Assembly (NCBI GenBank): GCA_003952965.2 | Contig: CM025849.1 | Location: 27,638,272-27,702,271, forward strand | DNA length: 64,000 bases | Reading direction: 5' to 3' | Source of the DNA: Morella rubra | Taxonomy: Eukaryota; Streptophyta; Magnoliopsida; Fagales; Myricaceae | Shown: positions 23,451 to 33,264 of the stretch, one piece after another | Layout: every line of letters begins with the position of its first letter | Position numbering within the stretch: the stretch's first letter is position 1 | Notes under the pieces: model-generated | The model's input: the letters and a program-made list of their open reading frames with translations, nothing else | Told to the model about the DNA's origin: nothing | The model's database searches: none | Position numbers and translations under genes: made by a program

Positions 23451-23460
23451 ATTATAGAAA

Positions 23461-24640
23461 ATGAACAAGCGTTTGCGTACCAGCAGGAGTCTTCTGCTCC
23501 AGGTTTATCGTTGGATGAGCATACAGCAGTCATCATGTCCCGCTCGGTCGTTGTCGAGCGGCATATCCAGTTGGCGGATTTCTATGAGCTTCGGTTTGAG
23601 GATCGGACGCTTCCAGAGATAGTGGAGCAAGCAGGTTGGCTTCCGTTCTCCAGAGGACCGGGTATGCGTCAAAGAACCTGGTGCGAGAGTTCTACGCTTC
23701 TATACTTCGGGCGGGACTTGAGGAGCCTAGTATGGAGGTGACCGTCCGGAACGTGCAGATCATATTCTCGCCAGACGAGCTCGCTTTATTTTTGGGGTAC
23801 GTGAGGGATGTGACAGCGTTCCTAACGTGCCAATGACAGAGGAGGGCCGCCCTACTAAGGCCGAGGTTTTTCGGACGCTGCTGGGCCGGATATACTATTT
23901 GGAGGGAAGCAACATGCTTCACGGGCAGCTGCTTCCGTTCTGGAGGATCATGCACCTGATTCTATGCTCCACCATCGACCCGAAGAAGCACACGGAGTTG
24001 ACTTATGGCGGGCCGAGTTCTTGTACATGGTAGTTGTACGGGGGCTTCATGTTGATATGACATCATTCATCTACCAATCCGTTCGTGCAGGCCCTGAAGA
24101 CGATGCTCAGATTTCGTTGCCTTATGGAGTTCTTCTGACCCAGTTCCTGCATAACTTGATGGTACCCGAGGGTGCCGACGAGCCGAGGGCGCTTCCACTT
24201 GGGTCGATTAACAAGACAACGCTCTCAAAGTCGATGGCGCAGACACGACGAGTGCTAGGTGCTGCTCGGGCAGCTAGAGCTAGACGAGAGGAGCCGGCTC
24301 AGGGGACCGAGGAGCAGGATCTTGGACAGGGCTCTTCCCAGGGACTCGAGGGACAGCGGCCGAGTTGGGTGGCTTCTATGATGACCTAGTTGACTGAGCA
24401 GATGCGAGCGGTCATGCAGCCCACCCATGAGATGGTGGGTAATATCAGTTCTCGGCTATCAGCTTTGGAGCTTAAGGTCGTGAGCATGGACGCTGAGTTG
24501 AAGAAGCAAGTGTCTGAGGTTCAGTTGGCCTGAAGAGCGTCGCTACAGTGCAGAGCTAGTTGCCCTGACTGAGCAGGTCGTGTTGCTTGAGGAGCACATG
24601 AGCGATGTCGGGCGGTTCTGCATCTCTCTGATGATTAGGA
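23461..24640 (+). pseudogene. PF20167-like accessory protein of CACTA element
   Basis: ATG at 23461 (MNKRLRTS), then frame slips near 23490 and 23650. The globular domain reads VVVERHIQLADFYELRFEDR, LVREFYASIL, VQIIFSPDELALFLGYV, LLPFWRIMHLILCSTID, AEFLYMVVVRGLHVD and LPYGVLLTQFLHNL, the same motif order as ORF3 of the Sirevirus-like element and the genes at 54.9-59.6 kb. After a low-complexity Arg/Glu/Gln linker (about 24250-24360) an in-frame TAG at 24388 precedes a coiled coil (ISSRLSALELKVVSMDAELK and LTEQVVLLEEHMSDV) ending near 24640. A palindromic GTCCGGAAC box sits within the coding part. Function unknown; not a transposase in any demonstrated sense. Confidence 0.6.
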
Positions 24641-24837
24641 TCTTTTATTATATTTTTCTTTTATTATATTTTGAGGACATCTATTTTTATTTTATGTTTT
24701 GAGTACGTATATTGGGATTGTAGCTGTTGTTATTCCGTTTTGCTTTATGTTATTTCATTTCGTTACTCTTTCCCAATTTCATTACACTCCGTGCACTCTT
24801 ATTTATATTAGAAAGAAAAAAAAATAAGATTGTCAAA

Positions 24838-25210
24838 ACCGTTCGGACAAGAGGATAACCGTCCGGACGTATTACAGTAAGGTCGAATGGTGTCGTACTT
24901 CGCAAGAAACCGTCCGGACGGTAAGTTAAAAAGGGTTCGGACGCTTGTTTTAGATGGTAGTGTTGAGACGCTGTCGTTTATGGGTTTCCAAACGGCGTTG
25001 TGAAAGTTAAGAAAGCGTTCGGACGGTTATGGTGAGTCCGGACGTTTTTTTGAGATCAGACGCTGTCGTTTGGTGGTTGCTAAAACGGTGTCGTCAGCTG
25101 TAAGTCTTCGTTCGGACGGTATGAAAATTTAGGCGGCATGTTTTTCCCTCGTAATCTTTTACACGTAGGCGTCCGAACGAATATATTTTCGTCCGAACGG
25201 TTTATATTCG
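24838..25210. repeat. palindromic box array D (GTYCGRAC)
   Basis: About nine boxes (GTTCGGAC and GTCCGGAC near 24841-24866, 24911, 24939, 25017, 25041, 25111; GTCCGAAC near 25170 and 25190) between the accessory ORF and the transposase gene. 24640-24837 is AT-rich and non-coding. Confidence 0.7.
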
Positions 25211-25260
25211 TTTGAAAGACTGGAAATCGCGGACAGTATATCGAAAAGGATCAAAACTTA

Positions 25261-26108
25261 GAAATTTGAGAGATTTGAGCAAAAAGAGAAGAGGGGAGCT
25301 GATTTAAGACGTTAATCTCATTGAAAAGGGTGTTAAAGGAGCAACCATTTGGGATTTCGAATTGGATTGCATTTAAGGTTAGTGGATTTTAAATTTTTTT
25401 ATTTTATGATGAAAAGCATGGATTTTAGGATATCAAAGTTTGTGTTTTTCAAACTTTTAGGGTCTAAAATGATCGTAATTGAGTTTGGAGTTGGTTGTGA
25501 TGTGTTTATATTGAAATATTGTCATTTGGGTTGATTTTGGCATGAATTTGTGTTGAAAATGTCATCTGTTCGGCAAAGAACTGTGTTGTTTGACAATCGC
25601 AGTCCAAACAGTTTTTGCTGTCATGTTCATGTATTCATTAATTAGTAGCCTTAGCCCCCGTTTAAGAATTACACGGAGTTCGGATAACGAACTCGGTGTA
25701 ATTCTTGAATTGTCCACGTTATGGACAGTTTGAGTTTACAATATGCGTAATGTGCGTAATTGTATCTGATATTGTGACTGATGTGTTTAGAAATTTCGAT
25801 GCAAATCTCCTTTTGTCTTTCGGATACACATTCAGCATTGAGCTTGTACACTTGCCTTCAATGGTGGGTGTTTATGCTCAATGTTGTAGGCGTGTATCTG
25901 GGACTGAGGGGAAATGCTGTCGAAATTTCTAAAGCATCAGTCACAATAGTCGGGTCAATTACATGCAGTACGTGATATTGTAAACTTGAATGGGATAGGA
26001 CCTATCACCCGGAGAAATGGAGTTGAGTGTGAATGTCATCATTGTTTGCATTATTGTTTGTATTATTGTTTGCATTATTGTTTGTATTTTCGTCTTTGAA
26101 GGAACAAT
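25261..26108 (+). other. upstream region of the CACTA transposase gene
   Basis: No convincing ORF. Near the end (26038-26095) is an imperfect tandem of GTTTGCATTATT / GTTTGTATTATT words just before the transposase ATG. The stretch 25650-25710 contains an inverted pair of GAATTACAC/GTGTAATTC words. Confidence 0.5.
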
Positions 26109-29100
26109 ATGGATAAAAGCTGGATTTATGAGGCTGATAGACTCAAAAGTGTAAAGTATAGTGATGGTGTTCGGGATTTTATGAGCGTTGCCCGTAGTTA
26201 TGCAGATAGTCATGGAATGATAAGATGTCCATGTAAGAGATGTAAGAATGTGTTGTTATGTAGACGAGATGGAGGATCATTTATACATAATTGGGTTTGA
26301 CCAGAGTTACACTCATTGGGTATTTCACGGAGAGTCGATATCAGAAGTTCCTAACTGGGTAGTGACTTTAGAACCTGAACCTAGAAGCGAGGACTCTGAG
26401 GGAAACATAAATGATGATATGAGAGACATGTTAGAAGATTTTGAGGCGGGAGCAGGGTTGATGAGAACGCTGGTGAAAATATTCCGGGTCCTGAAACAGT
26501 CGAGTCTGGGTCTGGAGATGGGTTTTCCGCGTATACAAGTTATGGGCGGATGCTGAGCGAGAGTTGTATCCCGGTGTAAGAAGTACTCGAAGTTGTCTTT
26601 CGTTGTTAGGTTACTTCATGTGAAGTCAGAGAATAATTTGACTGTAAAGGTTTGAAGATGTGTTGGGTTTGATAAAAGATGCGCTGCCGGAGGGGGAGAC
26701 ACTTCCTAAATCTTATTATGAGGCGAGAAAGTTAAGAAAGAATTTAGGATTTAGCTACGATAACATACATGCGTGCTTAAATGACTGTGTACTATTTTGG
26801 AAGGAGCACAGCGAGTTAGAAGAGTGTCCGGTGTGTGGGGAATCGAGGTGGAAGTACAGTCAGAATAGCAAATCAAAGGTTCCTCAAAAAGTGCTGCGGC
26901 ATTTTCCCTTGAAACCGAGGTTGCAGAGATTGTTTCTATCAAGGCAAACGGCAACGGATATGCGGTGGCACCAAGAGAAGCGTGTGGTTGAAGATGGGGT
27001 GATGAGGCATCCTGCAGACTCTGGGTATGGAAGGACCTCGATAAGAAGTATGAATGGTTTGGTCGGGAATCTCGTAACGTCCGGTTGGGTTTGGCATCTG
27101 ATGGGTTCAATCCGTTTGGCAACATGAGCTTATCGTATAGTATATGGCCAGTGGTACTAATTCCATACAATTTGCGCCATGGAAATGTATGAAGGATTCA
27201 AGTTTTATGCTGTCGTTGCTTATTCCTGGTCCAAGAAGTCCTGGGAATGATATCGACGTCTACTTGCAGCCATTGGTAGATGAGTTGAAGGACTTGTGGA
27301 AAAATGGAATGCAAACGTACGACGCGGCTGTGTCAAGTTCATTTAAATTACATGCTGCTTTGCTTTGGACAATAAATGACTTCCCCGCTTATGGTAATCT
27401 CTCGGGTTGGAGTACGAAAGGACGGTTAGCATGCCCTAATTGCAATGCGAACGTCATTTTGGTTGAAACATTATTTTTTGGGACATCGCCGGTATTTGCC
27501 CGCGACGCATGCGTGGAGGCATGATGTCGACATATTTGATGGGAAAAAAGAGTTTAGAGCAGCGCCTGAAGAAGTCACTGGAGAGGAGATACTTCAACAA
27601 CTTGAATCGGTACCGTTATGTTCGTTTGGGAAGACTCAGAAGAAGAGAAAACGGGCTGACATTGAGTTAAGTTGGACGAAGCGCAGCATATTCTTTGAGT
27701 TGCCGTACTGGTCAGATTTGAAACTTCGACATAATTTGGACGTCATGCATAGAGAAGAATATTTGTGACAATGTGTTGGGAACTTTGATGAACGTCGATG
27801 GTAAGACGAAGGACAATTCTAGTGCTCGAGGGACTTGGCATTATTGGGCATTAAAAAGGACTTGCATTTGCAAGTTCGGGGTCAGCAGGAGGTGATGCCT
27901 CAAGCATTATTTACTTTAACGAAGGATGAACGTAAGAAGTGTTGTGAATGGCTGAAGGGTGTTAAGTTTCCGGATGGATACGCCTCTAACATATCCGATG
28001 CGTGAATATAAATGAAGGGAAAATAATGGGTATGAAGAGTCACGACTCACACATCTTGTTGCAGCGACTGTTACCGGCAATGATACACGGGTTATTAGGA
28101 AACGAAGTATGTACAACGTTGACTGAGTTGAGTTTATTCTTCAGAGACTTGTGCTCAAGAACAATACGTTTAGACGTTGTGGACCAGTTAGAGAAGGACA
28201 TTGGAATGATTCTTTGCAAGTTGGAACGTATATTCCCTCCATCATTTTTTACTATTATGGTTCATTTAGCTGTTCATTTACCTCGGGAGGTGAAACTTGG
28301 GGGTCCAGTTCAATTTCGGTGGATGTATCCAATGGAGAGGTATATGGGAAGATGAAGCGTTTTGTTAAGAACAGGCGCGGTGTGAGGGCTCCATTGCAGA
28401 AAATTATGTGTTAAATGAATGTTTAACTTTTTGCTCAATGTATCTTAGTACGGTTGAGACGAGATTTAATAGAAAAGACCAGAATTATGCTGACATGGAT
28501 GATCGAAGTTGTCATTTTTTTGTGTTTACTCAAACTGTTCGACCGCTGGGAGCTGGTAGGGGTGAAGATTTAAATATAAAGGAATTTTTAAAAGCACAGT
28601 GGTACGTACTCAACAACTGTTCAGAAATCAGCCAACATATAGAGTAAGCACAATAAGAATATTTGCTCACTTAAAACACTTATTATTTAATTTATTATAA
28701 AATATCTTATTTATTTATAGCGAGCACTTGGAAGAGATGAGAAGGGAATCACCAATAAATGTTGATAGGAGGCACGAAGAAGAATTTCGTTATGGTTTAG
28801 AAATCGGGTATTTATTTAATTTTTTCCTATTATATGTTTAATTTTAAGTGATTATTTTTTTTAGAGTCAAAGTTAACACGTGTTTACTATTTTAGGTTCA
28901 AACTATGCGCATTGAAAATCCGGGTTCGGTGTCGGATGATTTGTATGCATTAGCATCCTGTCCGGATCAACGGGCACTTTCTTACTCTGGGTGTATAGTG
29001 AATGGAGTTAGGTTTCACACGGTCTTTCGTGAACAGTTTCGTAACACTCAGAATAGTGGTGTGGTTGTTCCGGGGGACCATGATGGGGAAGATGTTGATT

Positions 29101-29633
29101 TTTACGGTCAGGTCGTGGATATTTATGCGTTGCGTTATTTGCGGGGAATTTAGTTTATTTACTAAAATGTGACTGGTTTGACTTGAGTACTCAAAACTTA
29201 GGTCTTGAGAAAAGTGGTCGGTTTGTTAGTATTAACACATCCCGAAAGTGGTACAAAGACGACCCGTTCGTGCTAGCTTCTCAGGGTAATCAAGTGTTTT
29301 ATATCGATGATATCAAGTTGGGCGGTCACTGGAAGATTGTTCAAAAGATTACCCGAGAAACACGTATGATATTCCACATATTGAGGAGGAAGCTAGTGAA
29401 GATGGAGAAGGACCGTCGAACCGTGAAGCATACCAGGAGAATGAGTCTATTGAGCTTTTTGTGGACTTTAGCTCCTTTGACATGATCCCGTTGACTAGAA
29501 ATGAGGTCGAGACTTATGTGCCGGTAACCGATAAGAGCGATCAACAACAACGTGAAGTAGAAGGAACGATGATTCTTCGGAATCGTTCAGTGAAGATTGT
29601 AGTGATTCTGAAGAATATGACTCCGAGGACTAA
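26109..29633 (+). pseudogene. CACTA transposase, TNPD-like
   Basis: ATG at 26109 (MDKSWIYEADR) opens the transposase-associated domain with paired Cys (CPCKRCKN) and an HNW/DQSY block. Transposase_21 follows from about 27000 (PADSEAW-like start, LSYSIWPVVL, PWKCMK, LLWTINDFPAYGNLSGWSTK, CPNCN, HNLDVMH at about 27731). DUF4218 lies at 28017-28360 (MKSHDSHILLQRLLPAMIHG, FRWMYPMERYMGRMKRF). A 77-nt intron (28644-28720) restores DEHLEEM; a second lies about 28807-28894. DUF4216 is at about 28905-29400 (SGCIVNGVRFHT, CDWFDL, WYKDDPFVLASQ). Acidic tail ends EYDSED with TAA at 29631-29633. At least six frameshifts interrupt it. The protein would cut element ends in the nucleus. Confidence 0.82.
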
Positions 29634-29749
29634 AGTAACTTTATCGTTTCAATTTACTTTGCGTGTCTATTTTAAATTCATTTTGAGTAACATGTGTCAT
29701 TGTGTTAATTTTTCTCTAATATTGATTTATTTGGTTACAGGACGACGTC

Positions 29750-31450
29750 ATGCCAGCGGGAGGGAAACGTCTTCGGTGCGATTCATCAGTTCGAGCTGAG
29801 AGTAGTCCCGGTACACTAGCAGTGTCGGGTCCTTCACTTAGGGATAGAACGAATTACCGTCCCCTGACACAGCCAGTCCAGTAGGCACCCAAAGTAGTTG
29901 TGCGTGTAAGTATCTTACCCCGTCAATCAAAATTAAATATTATGACTTTTAAATTTCTATGCTTAACTGAATTTTAAATTTTTTGTTCTTCATTTGTAGC
30001 GACGTCCGGAATCAGACACGTTCGAGGTAGTACGCGTGGGATTGCCTTACTCAAGGCTCGCACCGGAGGAAAGCTGACTGTCCATATCCCTGATGGACGT
30101 ACGGGCGGTGATGACAAGGCGTCCTCAATGCTCTCGAGTCATATTGGTGCGCTCGTTCGACAACATGTCCCATTTGATACGAGTAAGTGGAAGGAGGTCC
30201 CCGAAGGAGTTAAATCGTATGTGATGAACCGAGTGTTGGTAAGTATAATTTTTTAAATTTTAATTGTTTAAACCTTTTTGCGTTTCTAACTGTTATATAT
30301 GTTAAGGATGACTTCCAACTAGATTACGACCGAGCTGAGGATCGTTTCACTGTGACGTCTACGATGAACACAGCATGCAGGACGCACAGAAATAGAATGT
30401 TCCAGCATTACTCGGTGTTCAATTCCAAAGAAGAGGCGTTAGAACACCCGTATCCCGATATGAACAAGGAAGAATGGACTCGTGTTTGTGATTTATTCGC
30501 GAGAAAGGAATTTTAGGTTAAACATTTTTATTCCATCCTGAACATTTATTTTATTTTATTATTAATTGTGGTAACAACTGTAAATGTACAATGCAGAGGA
30601 GGAGTGCAATCAACAAGGAGAATAGAGCTAAGCTGAAGATTGTGTACACATCGGGAGTGAGGTCTTTCCAACGCGCGAGAGCGTTGTTAGTAAGTAATAA
30701 ATTTAAATTTTTTTATTTATTATTTAAATAAATGACTTAGGTATTTTAATATGCACGTTTATATTTCTTTGGTGTATAGAAAAATCCAGAATCTGATGAG
30801 ATTAGTGCTGCGTTGCTTTATAAAAAGACGCATACTAATAAGGATGACATGTGGACATCAGAAGATGCACGAGAAAATTTTGTAAGTTGTAACATTAGAT
30901 TTAATGATGCATTCGTGTGCGTTTATGTTTCATATGTGCTAGTTTTTATTTTATTTTCTAATTTTGTAGGAAAAATGGAAGCGTTATAGTTGCAGTACGA
31001 GTCAGAGGGAAAGTCATACACCGAAGTGGAGATTTTCGCTGAGGTGTTGGGGATGAAAGCGGGTTACGTGCGAGGTTTAGGCCGTTCAGTACGTTCTGTT
31101 GGATCATCTTCATCAGTATCATCGTTGATTTGTCCTAAGAGTTGGAGGAGGCCAGATTACAGATTGAAGAGATGAGGGCTAGACAGTTGGAATATGAAGC
31201 GCTTCTTGTCAAACGATCAGATATGGAGCAGACGATGCAAGAGCATCTGCAGATGATGGAGGAGCAGCAACGAAGAAAGATGAAGAGCTGATGCAGATGA
31301 TGGCAGAGCAGCAACAAAAAAAGACAAAGAGCACCGGAAGATGATGGAGGAGCAGCAAAGGACCCTAGTGGAACAACAAGAACGGAGGATGCAACTAATA
31401 GTGCGTGAGCAGTAGATCAAACAGCTGCAATCTCGTTCGACACCCAAACG
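29750..31450 (+). pseudogene. TNPA/Transposase_24-like gene of CACTA element, multi-exon
   Basis: Exons fit consensus splice sites: 29750-29905, 30000-30238, 30307-30516, 30597-30689, 30780-30881, 30970-31450. They read as the plant Ptta/En/Spm family (PF03004): TRGIALLKARTGGKL, ALVRQHVPFDTSKWKEVPEG, NKENRAKLKIVYTSG, KKTHTNKDDMW, GKSYTEVEIFAEVLG, GYVRGLGRSV. The C-terminus is a Gln/Glu-rich coiled coil with three MMEEQQ-type repeats (31240-31370). A possible leader intron (29635-29740) links it to the end of the upstream gene, as in En/Spm alternative splicing. Lesions: CAG-to-TAG stops at 29881-29883 and 30514-30516, frameshift near 30025 and several after 31130. Likely DNA-binding partner for subterminal boxes. 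Confidence 0.72.
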
Positions 31451-31760
31451 AAAATTTGGGTAGATTTATATATTTTTACTACTTTCTTAGTACTTATCGA
31501 TTACGTATTTTATTTACTTTTAATAACGATTGCATATTTCAGTGGTCCTGCAGCTTGGCTTTCATTTCAGCTTGCTTCTTATTAAAATCTTGCAAGTCTT
31601 TTTCTCTAGCAGCTTTCATCGCTTCTATCTTTATCCCTTGCCTTTGGTAGCTGACGTTGTAGATTCAGAAGACTACATAGTTAAAGTTGATGAAGGTGCA
31701 AGTTTAACCACGCATCTTAATTTTCGAACATATCCCAACTTCTTGCCTAATATCTCGAAA
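31451..31760. other. unassigned spacer
   Basis: No gene recognised. 31540-31650 contains a short open stretch with no family resemblance. Sequence changes character from the CACTA tail to flanking repeat near 31520. Confidence 0.4.
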
Positions 31761-31865
31761 TATACATCAATTTCTGTGTAAGTCTTCCCTTCTGATATAC
31801 TTCAATTTCTGTGTAAGTCTTCCCTTCTGATATACTTCAATTTCTGTGTAAGTCTTCCCTTCTAA
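31761..31865. repeat. three tandem copies of a 35-bp unit
   Basis: Units start at 31761, 31796 and 31831 (TATACTTCAATTTCTGTGTA...), nearly identical. The array abuts the truncated LTR that starts at 31866. Confidence 0.9.
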
Positions 31866-33264
31866 TAAACTCTCTCAGAGAGTAAATAAGAAAATGGAAA
31901 GCTCTATCTCTTTTGATTCAGACAATGACAAGGATGTGAAGATGTAATTTGTGTAAATGATATGAGAAATATAAAATAAGAAGGTTTAAGATATTTCTCA
32001 AGCTATAGAAACGATATGTGGTCGTTCTCTCTTGTTTTTGAGACATTAGGAAGGTCTTTATATAGGCCACATTAGTAAACTAGCCGTTTCTAGCCATTGG
32101 GGGTCTATCTGACAATTTTACCGTTGTATCGACGACTACTTCATGTGCCAGTCGACCGCTTCAACTAGTCATTGCCCAACGATCATAAATTTTGAATGCT
32201 GTCAAATTTTATCCTACACACCTTGTCATCCACTTCATATAGAGTATGATCTGCTTCATATAGCGGTCGACTATATAACACTATTCATCATAAGCTATAA
32301 TTAAAATGCCTATTTTTGACATTATTGAAATCTCATTTTCAAAAACCAACTTCCCAAAAGTATAACCAAGGCTAGAGAGTTTATATAGGGATGATTTGAA
32401 AACATTTAAGGTGCATTTTGGTTGTCAAACTTGTGATAAGAAGATTATGCACGGTTTGAAACATATGCTAGTGTGTGATTCAAATCCTTGTCAAAAAAGA
32501 AACTAAGAGTTACGAGGTTATACTCTATGACCTTGAATCTTCACTTTTGAGCTCCTTGCATCTTCTTGATCTTCAATCTTCTAGTCTTTGGCTCTTTGAT
32601 AAAAAAATGTCTTTGTCTTTGAAGATGTCCATTTTGTAAACTTAATCCATTTATTGAAATCATCAAAATATCGATTGTGAACAAAAACCAACAATCTCCC
32701 ACTTTTTGATGATGGCAATAAGTTGATAGTTTTGGGATGACTCCCCCTATTTTTTTCAATTGGACAATGATTTGAAACTTGAGACAAAACGTTAATAGCC
32801 ATTGCATTCATAAAAGGATAATACAATTATTGTTCATGATCCAATTCAAATGGAGAATATATAATCATCAAAACTATTATCTCAACATATTTCTCCCCCT
32901 TTGTCACAACAAAATGACAAAGGATATAAACTTAGATGGATGCATCACCTAAAATTTAATAAAAATTAAGATATGTACATGCATTCTCCATCAATAACTG
33001 ATCCAAATATGCATACTACCAATATCCATTATAGGATGACAGGGAATACAAGCATATCAACATTAAGAAATCTTCCCCTTTGTCAATCAAAAAGGAATAC
33101 ATGAATAGAACTCAAAAAATAATCATTTTCATCTAAAGGAACAATTTGGGGTCTTAAAAAACAATCTCATTGAAATGGTATATAGGATGTCTAATGGGGA
33201 GTCAAAAGTCCATCATTATTACGACAGTAGCCCATTGAGTAGGTTTGTACCAACCTCTTATGAA
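31866..33264 (-). mobile_element. Sirevirus-like remnant, minus strand: truncated 3' LTR plus 3' UTR
   Basis: On the minus strand an LTR starts TGTTGG at 32694, preceded by a purine tract (GTGGGAGA), and runs to about 31866 where it is cut off. It matches the LTR beginning at 36916 on the plus strand. The internal 3' untranslated part (32709-33264) matches 39830-40455 in inverse orientation, including the distinctive segment around the CCATTTCAATGAGATT words. No coding sequence remains. Confidence 0.75.

Larger units (their letters stand above)
20492..31450 (+). mobile_element. CACTA (En/Spm) transposon, left part with two transposase genes
   Basis: Starts CACTACAAGAA with subterminal TTAGGTGACAAA repeats, followed by arrays of palindromic boxes, accessory ORFs, a TNPD-like gene (Transposase-associated, Transposase_21, DUF4218, DUF4216) and a TNPA/Transposase_24-like gene. 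Genes and left end all point the same way. The matching right end is uncertain: 47592 carries a CACTA terminus in correct orientation but 3-bp flanks (AGT left, GTG right) differ and subterminal sequences differ. If paired the element would span 27.1 kb including later insertions between 31.8 and 46.9 kb. Confidence 0.8.

Noticed and set aside
20617-25210. Regular short repeats suggesting a CRISPR-like array
   Set aside because: Boxes are 8-10 bp, irregularly spaced and palindromic, inside a plant CACTA element; spacers are not of uniform length.
25669-25975. Short ORFs upstream of the CACTA transposase
   Set aside because: No homology recognised and both strands are equally open; treated as upstream non-coding sequence.
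31530-31781. ORF of 83 codons possibly of organellar origin
   Set aside because: No recognisable chloroplast or mitochondrial gene; low complexity and ends in the 35-bp tandem repeats.
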